A DNA stretch of 64,000 nucleotides from CALZKI01 sp045124055 (GCA_045124055.1 JBGVKZ010000051.1:62001-126000); one strand, 5' to 3'. Positions 50,701 to 60,123 are shown, numbered from the stretch's first letter. Program-made: numbers and translations. The notes: generated by a model from the sequence alone, not told the origin.

Positions 50701-51189
50701 ATGAAAGCAGCAAAAGGTACTGTTTTTAAATTTGGGGATAATATTGATACAGACGTAATTATTCCTGCAAGATATTTGAATTCATCTGACCCAGCAGAAT
50801 TGGCAACACACTGTATGGAAGATATTGATAAAGACTTTGTGAAAAATGTAAAAAAAGGCGATATTATTGTAGCAGATAAAAACTTTGGGTGTGGTTCTTC
50901 CAGAGAACATGCACCAATCGCGATTAAAGCAGCTGGTGTTAGCTGCGTAATTGCAGAAACCTTTGCCCGTATTTTTTATCGTAATGCTATCAATATCGGG
51001 CTTCCAATTATTGAATGTCCCCAGGCTAGCCGTGGAATCGAAAATGGTGATGAGGTAGAAGTCGATTTTGATTCCGGTATGATTTATAACCGTACAAAAG
51101 GGACAGAATTTAAAGGTCAGGCTTTCCCAGAATTTATGCAGAAGATTATCGCAGCAGAAGGTCTTGTTAATTATATAAATAATAAATAA
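50701..51189 (+). CDS. leuD: 3-isopropylmalate dehydratase small subunit
   Basis: The 162-residue protein has the LeuD/HacB features GDNIDTDVIIPARYL (near 12-26) and NFGCGSSREHAPIAIKAAG split near 58-75. It completes the isopropylmalate isomerase with LeuC. It is the last gene of the leuCD unit; a strong promoter for the next gene starts seven bases after its stop, and no terminator lies between. Confidence 0.96.
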   Translation: MKAAKGTVFKFGDNIDTDVIIPARYLNSSDPAELATHCMEDIDKDFVKNVKKGDIIVADKNFGCGSSREHAPIAIKAAGVSCVIAETFARIFYRNAINIGLPIIECPQASRGIENGDEVEVDFDSGMIYNRTKGTEFKGQAFPEFMQKIIAAEGLVNYINNK

Positions 51190-51195
51190 AAGAAC

Positions 51196-51224
51196 TTGAA
51201 ACATATGTTCGATTGTGGTATGAT
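51196..51224 (+). promoter_or_regulatory. Strong promoter immediately before a start codon (leaderless candidate)
   Basis: TTGAAA (51196-51201), 17-base spacer, extended TGG and TATGAT (51219-51224). The ATG at 51231 begins six bases after the -10, so transcription would start at or next to the start codon. Confidence 0.7.
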
Positions 51225-51230
51225 GGTTTT

Positions 51231-51611
51231 ATGAAAAAAGTAGGATTCATTCAAAAAAAGGATTTTATTTTATTGGGAATATTGTTACTGGTTTGCGTAG
51301 GTTTGTTTCTTTTTGCATTTTTAATGAAAAAGGAAGGGAATCGAGTTATTGTAGAGCAGAATGGCGAACAGATAATGGAACTATCTTTAGAAAATGATGG
51401 GACATATGTCATTGAAGATGGCGAGTTTATGAATGAACTGGTTATTCAAGACGGCGTAGCATATATGAAAAGTGCTAACTGTAAGGACTTAGTCTGTGTT
51501 CATCACGGACAAATTTCTAAAGTGAATGAAACGATTACCTGTCTGCCACATAAGCTGATTGTTTATGTGGCAGGCGAGGATATTAGCGAAGTCGATGCGG
51601 TGGTGAATTAG
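51231..51611 (+). CDS. NusG domain II-containing membrane-anchored protein
   Basis: The start ATG 51231 has no SD; an in-frame ATG 18 bases upstream is part of the promoter. The 126-residue protein has one N-terminal membrane segment (about 11-31) and an extracellular NusG_II-like domain (about 40-125) with a C-x5-C pair (SANCKDLVCVHHG) and TITCLPHKLIV. The pairing with a Gx transporter in the next gene is common in Firmicutes. The function is unknown. Confidence 0.85.
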   Translation: MKKVGFIQKKDFILLGILLLVCVGLFLFAFLMKKEGNRVIVEQNGEQIMELSLENDGTYVIEDGEFMNELVIQDGVAYMKSANCKDLVCVHHGQISKVNETITCLPHKLIVYVAGEDISEVDAVVN

Positions 51612-52100
51612 ATGAAGAAACATATTGCATATTTTGGTCTGCTACTGACTTTCGCATTGATTTTATCGTATGTGGAATCGTTAATTCCTATCTTTGTGAG
51701 CATTCCAGGTGTGAAACTTGGACTTGCGAATCTGGTTGTGTTGATTTGCTTGTATGCATTTCCGACAAAATATGCTTTTCTCATTTCTTTTATGAGAGTG
51801 ATTTTAGCAGGACTATTGTTTGGAAATATGTTTTCTATTTTATATAGCTTATCAGGTGCGATATTGAGTTTAATTGTTATGATACTTGTTAAGAAATATT
51901 TAAAGCTAGGGGTATTGGGCGTTAGTATTTTGGGCGGAGTATTTCACAATATAGGACAACTTATAGTGGCCATAACCGTGGTATCTAATTATCGAATCGG
52001 ATATTTATTCCCATATTTATTTTTATCAGGAATTTTAACGGGTGCGATTATAGGCATTATTGCAAATAATGTCATTCCGTATTTGAAAAAACTTTTATAA
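51612..52100 (+). CDS. Gx transporter family / heptaprenyl diphosphate synthase component I-like membrane protein
   Basis: The 162-residue protein has about five hydrophobic segments and the typical motif VSIPGVKLGLANLVVL (near 30-45). The family has been labelled heptaprenyl diphosphate synthase component I but its membership of ECF-like transporters (Gx) is now preferred. The substrate is unknown. Its ATG directly follows the stop of the NusG-II gene, so the pair is coupled. ruvA starts 15 bases downstream. Confidence 0.85.
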   Translation: MKKHIAYFGLLLTFALILSYVESLIPIFVSIPGVKLGLANLVVLICLYAFPTKYAFLISFMRVILAGLLFGNMFSILYSLSGAILSLIVMILVKKYLKLGVLGVSILGGVFHNIGQLIVAITVVSNYRIGYLFPYLFLSGILTGAIIGIIANNVIPYLKKLL

Positions 52101-52115
52101 TTTTTGAGGTATATG

Positions 52116-52721
52116 ATGTACGCATATTTAAAAGGTGAATTGGAAGATATAACAGAAGATGGAATTGTGGTGGAAGTTAATGGCATTGGTTATAATGTGC
52201 GTATTCCGAAGGAAGTTGGGTCTCAGTTACCGCCCTTACATTATAAGGTGCAGATTTATACTTACACCAGTGTACGTGAAGATGCTATGCAGCTCTATGG
52301 TTTTTTGACAGCCAGAGATTTGGATTTATTTAAAAAGTTGATCACAGTAAATGGAATTGGACCAAAGGTAGCACAGGGAATTTTATCGGTATTGGATGCG
52401 GATACTTTAAGTTTTGCCATTATGGCTGGTGATGCTAAAATGATATCGAAAGCTCCGGGTGTAGGAGCAAAATCTGCTGAAAGAATTATTTTAGATTTAA
52501 AAGATAAAATTTCTCTAGATGTGAATTCCTTATCTGCAGATTCTAAGGCAGATGAAACAAATAAAAATAAAACAGATATTGTGAAGAATGAGGCCGTGGA
52601 GGCTTTAATAGCTCTTGGCTATACACAATTTGAGGCTGCAAAGGCGGTTTCTAAAGTGGAAAGAAGTGACGATGATACTGTGGAAGCTGTATTGAAAGCC
52701 GCTTTTAAATTCTTGTATTAA
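52116..52721 (+). CDS. ruvA: Holliday junction branch migration subunit RuvA
   Basis: Of two adjacent ATGs, 52116 is chosen because GAGG lies six bases before it. The 201-residue protein has the N-terminal OB fold (1-63), helix-hairpin-helix motifs (NGIGPKVAQGILSVL and PGVGAKSAERIILDL, about 72-130) and a C-terminal domain (about 153-201) that contacts RuvB. It binds the four-way junction as a tetramer. ruvB follows after 20 bases. Confidence 0.97.
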   Translation: MYAYLKGELEDITEDGIVVEVNGIGYNVRIPKEVGSQLPPLHYKVQIYTYTSVREDAMQLYGFLTARDLDLFKKLITVNGIGPKVAQGILSVLDADTLSFAIMAGDAKMISKAPGVGAKSAERIILDLKDKISLDVNSLSADSKADETNKNKTDIVKNEAVEALIALGYTQFEAAKAVSKVERSDDDTVEAVLKAAFKFLY

Positions 52722-52741
52722 TTCATAAATGGGGACTACTT

Positions 52742-53740
52742 ATGGCAAAGAGAGTAATTGAAACGGAAATTCAAGAAGAAGACTATAAGATTGAGGGCTC
52801 TCTGAGACCTCAATTTTTGAATGAATATATTGGACAGGAAAAGGCGAAGGAAAGCCTAAGAGTGTATATTGATGCAGCAAAAAGGCGAAACGACTCCTTA
52901 GACCATGTATTATTTTATGGACCACCGGGACTTGGTAAAACTACCTTGGCTGGAATCATTGCAAATGAGATGGGTGTGAATGTAAAGGTTACCAGCGGAC
53001 CGGCGATTGAAAAACCGGGCGAAATGGCAGCAATTTTGAATGGTTTACAGGAAGGCGATATTTTATTTGTAGACGAAATTCATAGATTGAATAGACAAGT
53101 GGAAGAAGTTTTGTATCCGGCTATGGAAGACTTTGTAATTGATATTATGATTGGTAAAGGAGCATCTGCACGTAGCATTCGTCTGGATTTGCCACACTTT
53201 ACCTTGGTGGGTGCAACCACAAGAGCGGGACTATTAAGTGCACCTCTTAGAGACCGTTTTGGAGTTATTCACAGATTAGAATTTTATACCGTAGAAGAAT
53301 TAACTACAATTATTATGCATTCTGCCAGGGTTTTAAATGTAGAAATTGAGTTAAATGGTGCAAGAGAACTTGCTAGAAGAAGCCGTGGTACACCAAGACT
53401 AGCAAATCGTATTTTAAAAAGAGTAAGAGACTTTGCGGAAGTAAAATATGAAGGTGTCATTACCGAAGAAGTGGCAAAGGTAGCCCTAGATATTATGGAC
53501 GTTGATAAAATGGGACTTGATCATATTGATAGAAATATTTTATTTACGATGATAGAAAAGTTTCACGGAGGACCTGTGGGACTTGATACTTTGGCAGCTT
53601 CCATTGGTGAGGACTCGGGTACGGTGGAAGATGTATATGAGCCATATTTATTGAAAAATGGATTTATTATGCGTACACCACGCGGTAGAGTTGTGACAGA
53701 ATTAGCATATCGCCATTTAGGACTTGAAATACCCTCTTAA
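52742..53740 (+). CDS. ruvB: Holliday junction branch migration ATPase RuvB
   Basis: The 332-residue AAA+ protein has Walker A GPPGLGKTTLA (near 60), Walker B LFVDEIHRLNR (near 108), the sensor segment GATTRAGLLSAPLRDRFG (near 158) and the C-terminal winged helix with GFIMRTPRGR. It drives branch migration with RuvA. zapA follows. The weak SD fits translational linkage to ruvA. Confidence 0.98.
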   Translation: MAKRVIETEIQEEDYKIEGSLRPQFLNEYIGQEKAKESLRVYIDAAKRRNDSLDHVLFYGPPGLGKTTLAGIIANEMGVNVKVTSGPAIEKPGEMAAILNGLQEGDILFVDEIHRLNRQVEEVLYPAMEDFVIDIMIGKGASARSIRLDLPHFTLVGATTRAGLLSAPLRDRFGVIHRLEFYTVEELTTIIMHSARVLNVEIELNGARELARRSRGTPRLANRILKRVRDFAEVKYEGVITEEVAKVALDIMDVDKMGLDHIDRNILFTMIEKFHGGPVGLDTLAASIGEDSGTVEDVYEPYLLKNGFIMRTPRGRVVTELAYRHLGLEIPS

Positions 53741-53804
53741 TTTGATATATAATAAAAATAGTATTTAATGAAATGTGGGTATTTCATAGTTGGAGGGCAT
53801 GATA

Positions 53805-54212
53805 ATGGCAGTAAAAACAGATACAGAAGTCATAATCGGAGGAAAAGTTTTTACTTTAAGTGGTTATGAAAGTGAAGAATACTTGCAGAAAGTTGCCTCT
53901 TATATTAATAATAAGACGAATGAATACAATAAAGTGGATTCTTTTCGTAGACAACCTTTTGAGAGACAGAGTGTTTTACTGCAATTAAATATTGCGGATG
54001 ATTATTTTAAAGCCAAGAAACAGATTGAAATGTTAGAAGAAGAAGTCAAGGTGAAAGAGAAGGAATTATATGACTTAAAGCACGAATTGATTTCTACACA
54101 GATTAAATTAGAAAACTTGGAAAAGAATAATAAACATATGCAGTTAGAACTGAATGAAAATGGGAAAAAGATAGTTCGGTTGGAAACAGAGATAAAGGAT
54201 TTGAAAAAATAA
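53805..54212 (+). CDS. zapA: Cell division protein ZapA-like
   Basis: ATG 53805 is seven bases after GGAGGG; two earlier in-frame starts are too close. The 135-residue protein has a ZapA-type N-terminal domain (5-75: VIIGGKVFTLSGYESEEYLQKVASYIN split) and a long C-terminal coiled coil (about 78-135). ZapA bundles FtsZ filaments. It is longer than E. coli ZapA because of the extended coil. The operon (NusG-II, Gx, ruvA, ruvB, zapA) ends with a terminator. Confidence 0.92.
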   Translation: MAVKTDTEVIIGGKVFTLSGYESEEYLQKVASYINNKTNEYNKVDSFRRQPFERQSVLLQLNIADDYFKAKKQIEMLEEEVKVKEKELYDLKHELISTQIKLENLEKNNKHMQLELNENGKKIVRLETEIKDLKK

Positions 54213-54213
54213 G

Positions 54214-54239
54214 AAAGGCTGTCTGGTGACAGCCTTTTT
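54214..54239 (+). terminator. Terminator after zapA
   Basis: AAAGGCTGTC-TGGT-GACAGCCTTT with a perfect ten-base stem merging into TTTTT. It overlaps an upstream extension of the next frame, which supports the later start of the U32 gene. Confidence 0.92.
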
Positions 54240-54270
54240 GGTATATAGAAAGAAGATTTGGGAGACTTTT

Positions 54271-56424
54271 ATGAAGAAAGTAGAATTATTGTCCCCGGCT
54301 GGCAATTATGAGGCGTTTTTAGGGGCAATGAATGCCGGTGCAGATGCGGTTTATTTAGGTGGAGAAAAATATGGTGCGAGAGCATATGCGGATAATTTCA
54401 CAACAGAGGAAATTATTTCGGCAATTCGATATGCTCATATATTTGGAAGAAAAGTCTATTTAACAATTAATACACTTATGAAGGAAGAAGAATACTCTTC
54501 CTTATGTGATTATTTGACTCCATTTTATGAATATGGTTTAGATGGTGTAATTGTGCAGGATTTTGGTGCATTTTTACAGTTAAAAGAAGTTTTTCCAAAA
54601 CTGGAACTTCACGCCAGTACACAAATGACTTTGACAAGTGCTTTGGGAATATCCTATTTAAAAGAGATGGGTGCGAGTAGAGTTGTTCCTGCACGAGAAT
54701 TATCTCTAGCAGAAATTAAAGAAATCAAAGAAAAGGTAGATATTGAAATAGAATGTTTTGTGCATGGTGCAATGTGTTATTGCTATTCAGGTCAATGTCT
54801 ATTTAGTAGTATTTTGGGTGGTAGAAGTGGTAATCGAGGCAGATGTGCTCAGCCTTGCAGACTACCATATAAGCTCAAAAAAGATGGTAAAGAAAGTTAC
54901 CCGTTTAGTCTAAAAGATATGTGTACGATTTCTTTTTTACCAAAGTTAATTGAGGCTGGAATTGATTCTTTTAAAATTGAAGGTAGAATGAAAAAGCCGG
55001 AATATGCCGCAGGAGTTACAGCTATTTATCGTAAATATATTGATATGTATTATGAAAAGGGTGAAGAAGGCTACGCGGTTGATAAAGAAGATTTGGAACA
55101 GCTATCTAAATTGTATATCAGAAGTGAAATTCAGGACGGCTATTATTACAGACACAATGGAAAAGAAATGATTACTCCGCAAAAACCTTCCTATTTGGGT
55201 CTTGATGAGAACTTATCAAATCAAATTAGGAAAAACTATGTTGAGGCAAAGAAAAAAATACCAGTCAAGATGAAGGGACAATTTTATGTTCAAGACAAGG
55301 CACGATTGATGACCTCATATAAGGACATAGAAGTGAGTCTTGAGGGAGATTTAGTTGACGTAGCGAAGAATAGACCTATGAGCCAGGAGGATATTGAGAA
55401 ACAATTATTGAAAGTTGGCAATACGGTTTTTGAATGTGAAAAGTTAGAAATTCATATGGATTCCAATATTTTTATACCCAATAAGGCACTCAACGAATTG
55501 AGAAGATGTGTTTTGAGTAAATTAGAAGATGAATTGATAATAAAAAACGGTTTCCCTGTTTCGAATGTGGATACAAAAATACCTATGGATACAAAAGTTC
55601 CGATAGAACCGAAGGCTCCATCAAAAAATACTGAAAAAGAATGGATAATTTCCATTTCCACCAAGGAACAGCTGGCGGTGGTACTCAAAAAGGAATATCC
55701 GGTAAATAGAGTGTATTTGGATTACCAGCTTTTATTGGAATTAGAGGATGATGAGGTTAAAGAGTATGCAAAAAAATGGCAATTAGGCGTTGTTTACCCG
55801 AGAATTATTCGTAAAAATTCTTTTAAAGTGTTAGATAAGATTTATGAAAAAAGTCAGGAGTTTCCTTTTGCAATTTTAAAGAATGTGGAAGCATTACAAT
55901 TTTTGAAGCAACATAATTATAAAGGTGCGATGATTTTTGATTACACAATGTATATATGGAACTCGGGAAGTGCGTTGTGGGCAAAAGAAGATGCAACAGG
56001 TTTTTGTTATCCGGTAGAGTTAAACAAAAATGAACTGCACCAGATTGATGTACCTCAAAATCTGTGGAAAGAGCAACTGGTGTATTCTTATTTACCACTT
56101 ATGGTTACGGCCAACTGCCTAAAAAAAACAACAGACAGATGCGGACAGAAAAATCCAATCGATGAATTGTATGACAGATATCAAAAAGCATTTTTCTCCA
56201 AAAGTAATTGTTTGTTATGTTATAGTGAAATCTATAATTGTGTTCCGCTTTCTTTACACAAATATTTTATGGAAATGAAACATAAGGTAGACGCATTCCG
56301 TTTGGATTTTACCATCGAAGATTTTAAAGTGACAGAAACTGTACTGGATATGTACTTTCAAATGTCAGAAACTGTGGATATTGGTGAATATACAACGGGG
56401 CATTATAAACGAGGTGTTGAGTAA
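54271..56424 (+). CDS. U32 family peptidase-like protein (RlhA/TrhP-type RNA hydroxylase relative)
   Basis: ATG 54271 (GGGAGA upstream) begins KKVELLSPAGN, the usual start of U32 proteins; the longer frame crosses the terminator. The 717-residue protein has the U32 core (1-330) with ECFVHGAMCYCYSGQCLFS and GRCAQPCRLPY near 168-200, then a long C-terminal region (DUF3656-like, about 350-717) with additional cysteines near CLLCYSEIYNC. The long RlhA-like forms modify 23S rRNA and the short TrhP forms modify tRNA; the length favours the former. Proteolysis is not demonstrated for this type. Confidence 0.88.
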   Translation: MKKVELLSPAGNYEAFLGAMNAGADAVYLGGEKYGARAYADNFTTEEIISAIRYAHIFGRKVYLTINTLMKEEEYSSLCDYLTPFYEYGLDGVIVQDFGAFLQLKEVFPKLELHASTQMTLTSALGISYLKEMGASRVVPARELSLAEIKEIKEKVDIEIECFVHGAMCYCYSGQCLFSSILGGRSGNRGRCAQPCRLPYKLKKDGKESYPFSLKDMCTISFLPKLIEAGIDSFKIEGRMKKPEYAAGVTAIYRKYIDMYYEKGEEGYAVDKEDLEQLSKLYIRSEIQDGYYYRHNGKEMITPQKPSYLGLDENLSNQIRKNYVEAKKKIPVKMKGQFYVQDKARLMTSYKDIEVSLEGDLVDVAKNRPMSQEDIEKQLLKVGNTVFECEKLEIHMDSNIFIPNKALNELRRCVLSKLEDELIIKNGFPVSNVDTKIPMDTKVPIEPKAPSKNTEKEWIISISTKEQLAVVLKKEYPVNRVYLDYQLLLELEDDEVKEYAKKWQLGVVYPRIIRKNSFKVLDKIYEKSQEFPFAILKNVEALQFLKQHNYKGAMIFDYTMYIWNSGSALWAKEDATGFCYPVELNKNELHQIDVPQNLWKEQLVYSYLPLMVTANCLKKTTDRCGQKNPIDELYDRYQKAFFSKSNCLLCYSEIYNCVPLSLHKYFMEMKHKVDAFRLDFTIEDFKVTETVLDMYFQMSETVDIGEYTTGHYKRGVE

Positions 56425-56427
56425 TTT

Positions 56428-59157
56428 ATGGCAAGCATAGTAGGAAAAATACTACAATTTCTTATTGTATTATTCGCAACATTCTATACCTTTGAATGTT
56501 ATTACTATTTTAAAAAGACAAGTGAAAAATCGAAAAAACGATTGTATATCAGACAGTATATTTGGTTGTTTGGCATCCATTTGTTCTGTTATATTACGAT
56601 GTGTCTTCATACAGGAGACTATAAATATTTATTGTATTTTGTGGCTCAGACGGCATTATTTGCCATTATCATTACGGCGAACAGTCTTTTTTATCCAAAA
56701 GGTAACAAATTGCTAATTAACAATATGTGTTTTTTGATTGGTATTGGTTTTATTATGATATCAAGACTTGCACCTACACGAATTATGAAGCAATTTATCA
56801 TTGTTGTTTTTTCTATTTTGATTGGTTTTTTTGTACCGTTTATTATGAAAAAAGTAGATGGACTTAGAAATTTGAAATGGATTTACGGTTCGGTTGGTTT
56901 GTTTATTCTTTGCCTTGTGTATGTTATGGGTAGTGTTACCAATGGGTCGAAACTGTCCTTCTCGATTTTGGGTTTGTCCTTTCAACCTTCAGAGTTTGTG
57001 AAAATATTGTTTGTATTCTTTGTTTCTGCCTGTCTCTATCAGGCAGCTAATTTGAAACAAATTATAATTGCAGGCATTTTTGCTGCGATGCACATATTGA
57101 TACTGGTTCTATCCAGAGATTTAGGAAGTGCATTAATCTTTTTTGCGGTATATGTTTTATTAGTGTTTATTAGTAGCAATAAAAAAAGATACCTGTTTGC
57201 AGGTATTTTAGGGGCGATTGTGTGCTCCCTTGTGGCATATCAGTTATTTTCACACGTAAGAACAAGAGTGGAAATCTGGATTTCACCTTGGGAAACTATT
57301 GATACTGGCGGTTATCAGATTGCCCAGTCACTTTTTGCTTTAAGTAATGGCGGCTGGTTTGGAAAGGGACTATTTTTAGGCAAACCAAATACCATTCCAT
57401 ATGTCACAGAGGACTTTATTTTTTCAGCCATTGTAGAAGAAATGGGACTTGTGTTTGGGATTTGTATCATCCTTATCTGCTTAAGTATCTTTTTGATAAT
57501 TATGAATTCAGCAGTAAAAATGAAAGATACCTTTTATACCTATGTGTTAATGGGAGTGGCAATTTTATACATTTTCCAGATTTTACTTACTATTGGTGGC
57601 GGCACGAAGTTTATCCCATTAACAGGGGTGACTTTACCACTTGTAAGTTATGGTGGAAGTTCGGTTTTAGCTACGATAATAACTTTCTTTTTGATAAATG
57701 GTTGTATTGCAAAAAATGAAAATAAAACCACAACGATTAGTCAAAAGACAGAAAACCAGATGGTTTATGTTTCCATTTTCTTTGTCAGTGTCTTTTTGAT
57801 TATGATTGTGTTTACTTGTATTTATGTTCGTGGCAATGAAGTGAATTGGAGTATTAACAGTTATAATTCCAGATTGGAAATGCTGAAGGAAGAAAATGAA
57901 CGGGGTACGATTTATGCGTCGGGAGGAGAAGTATTAGCAATTACCCGGCAAGATGCGGACGACGACGATTACCGAAGTTATCCTTATGGCAGTATGTTTA
58001 GTCATATTATTGGTTTTGAATCCAGAGGCTATATGGGAGTGGAATCTATTGCCAATTATTATTTATTGCATTCTCACGAAGCTTTGAGTAGTCAGATTTC
58101 CAATGCGGTTTATGGTAGAAAAAATCAGGGAGATAGCGTATATACGACGCTAAATATAGATTTACAAAAAACAGCCTATGAAGCATTGGGAGACAACAAT
58201 GGTGCAGTGGTAGTAACCAATTCTTCCACGGGGGAAATTCTTGCAATGGTTTCAAAACCGGATTTTGATCCGAATACTTTGGAACTTGTTTGGGAAGATA
58301 TTGTAGCAGATGACAATAATTCAGTTTTATTAAATCGTGCAACGCAAGGATTATATGCACCAGGCTCAACCTTTAAAATGATTACAACTTTAGAGTATTT
58401 GAGGGAAAATAATCAGGACATAGATGAGTATGAATTTGAGTGCGAAGGTTCTTTTGAACTTGGAGAAGATAAGATCAATTGCTATCATGGAACGGTACAT
58501 GGACTTGTGACTATGGAACAATCTTTTGCAAAATCGTGCAATTCCTCGTTTGCCAATATTGGTAGCCAATTAGAAGAAAGAAGTTTTCAAAGTACATTGC
58601 ACGACTTGATGTTTAATGAAACCTTACCACTTATGTTGCCGTCTTCAAAAAGTAGTATCACATTAGATGCAGATACCTCAGATGGTGATATGCTCCAGTA
58701 TGCAATTGGCCAGGGAGATATTTTAATGACTCCTATGCATGTGAATATGATAACACAAGCCATTGCCAATGATGGAATGCTTATGGAACCCCAAATTTTA
58801 GAACGTGTGGAAAATAATCAAGGCATTTTGGTTAAGGAATTTGAAACAGACGAATATAAGCGTTTGATGACAAAAGAGGAAGCTGAGATTTTGACACAAT
58901 TTATGGTTGAGGTAGTAAAAAGCGGAACGGCTACAGCCTTAAATAATTCCTATTATACCGTAGCTGGAAAAACAGGCTCTGCGGAATTTAAAGAAGGTAG
59001 TTCAGACAGCCACGCCTGGTTCACAGGCTTTGCACCGGTTCAAAATCCGGAAATTTGCATTACAGTTATTGTAGAAGAAGGCGGCTCGGGAAGTAAGATG
59101 GCAGTGCCTATTGCAAAAAAAATATTCGATGTATATTTCGAGACACTTGCTAATTAG
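56428..59157 (+). CDS. Fused SEDS glycosyltransferase (FtsW/RodA) and class B penicillin-binding protein
   Basis: The 909-residue protein has a SEDS domain (1-430, about ten to twelve membrane segments with SFQPSEFVKI, VLSRDLGSALIF and PLVSYGGSS) followed by another membrane segment (about 443-463) and an extracellular transpeptidase domain (about 480-909). The PBP motifs are intact: S647-TF-K650, S703-C-N705 and K848-TGS. The pedestal is short. It should both polymerise and cross-link peptidoglycan. It starts three bases after the U32 stop. Confidence 0.94.
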   Translation: MASIVGKILQFLIVLFATFYTFECYYYFKKTSEKSKKRLYIRQYIWLFGIHLFCYITMCLHTGDYKYLLYFVAQTALFAIIITANSLFYPKGNKLLINNMCFLIGIGFIMISRLAPTRIMKQFIIVVFSILIGFFVPFIMKKVDGLRNLKWIYGSVGLFILCLVYVMGSVTNGSKLSFSILGLSFQPSEFVKILFVFFVSACLYQAANLKQIIIAGIFAAMHILILVLSRDLGSALIFFAVYVLLVFISSNKKRYLFAGILGAIVCSLVAYQLFSHVRTRVEIWISPWETIDTGGYQIAQSLFALSNGGWFGKGLFLGKPNTIPYVTEDFIFSAIVEEMGLVFGICIILICLSIFLIIMNSAVKMKDTFYTYVLMGVAILYIFQILLTIGGGTKFIPLTGVTLPLVSYGGSSVLATIITFFLINGCIAKNENKTTTISQKTENQMVYVSIFFVSVFLIMIVFTCIYVRGNEVNWSINSYNSRLEMLKEENERGTIYASGGEVLAITRQDADDDDYRSYPYGSMFSHIIGFESRGYMGVESIANYYLLHSHEALSSQISNAVYGRKNQGDSVYTTLNIDLQKTAYEALGDNNGAVVVTNSSTGEILAMVSKPDFDPNTLELVWEDIVADDNNSVLLNRATQGLYAPGSTFKMITTLEYLRENNQDIDEYEFECEGSFELGEDKINCYHGTVHGLVTMEQSFAKSCNSSFANIGSQLEERSFQSTLHDLMFNETLPLMLPSSKSSITLDADTSDGDMLQYAIGQGDILMTPMHVNMITQAIANDGMLMEPQILERVENNQGILVKEFETDEYKRLMTKEEAEILTQFMVEVVKSGTATALNNSYYTVAGKTGSAEFKEGSSDSHAWFTGFAPVQNPEICITVIVEEGGSGSKMAVPIAKKIFDVYFETLAN

Positions 59158-59175
59158 GACAAATTGCTTTATACT
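59147..59175 (+). promoter_or_regulatory. Predicted promoter of the Nudix gene, overlapping the SEDS-PBP stop
   Basis: TTGCTA (59147-59152), 17-base spacer and TATACT (59170-59175), with the -35 inside the last codons of the upstream gene. Confidence 0.45.
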
Positions 59176-59214
59176 ATTGTTAATTTGGGACACACCAGTT
59201 CAGGAGGTAGAGCT

Positions 59215-59655
59215 ATGATTGAGGCAACCAGCTGTGGCGGTGTGGTTATTTTCCGAGGTAAAATTTTGCTTTTATACAAAAACTATAAGAATAAGTATGA
59301 AGGTTGGGTTTTACCAAAGGGAACAGTAGAAGAAGGCGAAGAGTACAAGGATACGGCATTAAGAGAAGTGCTTGAGGAGTCGGGTGCGAAAGCTACAATT
59401 ATTAAATATATTGGAAAAAGTGAATATACTTTCAGCGTACCGGAAGATGTTGTTGAAAAAGATGTTCATTGGTATTTAATGATGGCTGATAGCTATTATA
59501 GTAAACCACAACGCGAAGAATACTTTATAGATTCTGGATTTTACAAGTATCACGAAGCATACCATTTGCTGAAATTTGCTAACGAAAAGCAGATTTTAGA
59601 AAAAGCCTATCGTGAATATTTATATTTAAAGAAATCGAATCAATGGGTAAAGTAA
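59215..59655 (+). CDS. Nudix hydrolase
   Basis: ATG 59215 follows AGGAGG by seven bases; the longer frame would start before the SD. The 146-residue protein has a complete Nudix box (residues 36-58: G-x5-E-x7-RE-V-L-EE-S-G-A). The SCGGVVIF start and the WVLPKGTVEEGE form resemble the diadenosine-polyphosphate or MutT-like group. Its substrate is unknown. It is followed by a hairpin terminator. Confidence 0.92.
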   Translation: MIEATSCGGVVIFRGKILLLYKNYKNKYEGWVLPKGTVEEGEEYKDTALREVLEESGAKATIIKYIGKSEYTFSVPEDVVEKDVHWYLMMADSYYSKPQREEYFIDSGFYKYHEAYHLLKFANEKQILEKAYREYLYLKKSNQWVK

Positions 59656-59658
59656 AGA

Positions 59659-59715
59659 AAGAGATGTGAAGGAAGTTTTTCCATAGGAGAAAGGATTTCT
59701 GACACATCTTTTTTT
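59659..59715 (+). terminator. Terminator after the Nudix gene
   Basis: AAAGAGATGTG pairs with CACATCTTTTT through a long, partly paired loop with an inner GGAA/TTCC stem, followed by TTTTTTG. Confidence 0.65.
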
Positions 59716-59736
59716 GTAAACTTTCTATCAGACTCT

Positions 59737-59764
59737 TTGGAAAATAATAATTTCGTGGTATGAT
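59737..59764 (+). promoter_or_regulatory. Predicted promoter of the 59.8-61.5 kb sporulation-linked group
   Basis: TTGGAA (59737-59742), 16-base spacer with an extended TGG, and TATGAT (59759-59764), 17 bases before the ATG. Confidence 0.5.
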
Positions 59765-59781
59765 AGGAAAAAGGAGTTATT

Positions 59782-60123
59782 ATGAAATTTATAGAGCATC
59801 TTTACGTTAGTGAATCTATCAAAAATGTAAAACGTGTAATTTGGAAACTGAAAAAACGCATTGGGCAAATAAAAGTATACATAGTGGCAATATCCAATCA
59901 CCCAAGTGACCAACTGGATATTTTTCATTGTAGCGTTTTAAAACAAAAATTTTTTTGTCAGGATAAAAATTTGACCATAGTGGCACTGACAAGTACCCAC
60001 GAAGAAGCGGTTTCTTTTGTGCAATGTATTGTGGAAGATTGTTTAAAAGTGCGTAATGATTGCAAATTGAAGGAATATTTATTAAGTGATTCCTACCAAG
60101 GAATTATGAGCGATAGAGGATAG
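59782..60123 (+). CDS. Conserved-looking small protein, function unknown
   Basis: The 113-residue protein is basic, with no signal peptide or membrane segment. I do not recognise its family. It has a promoter, an AAGGAG SD and a tight link to the DUF2953 gene (three bases between stop and start), so it is a real gene in the gerW operon. C-terminal half is cysteine-bearing (HCSVLKQKFFC and QCIVEDCLKVRNDC). Confidence 0.7.
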   Translation: MKFIEHLYVSESIKNVKRVIWKLKKRIGQIKVYIVAISNHPSDQLDIFHCSVLKQKFFCQDKNLTIVALTSTHEEAVSFVQCIVEDCLKVRNDCKLKEYLLSDSYQGIMSDRG

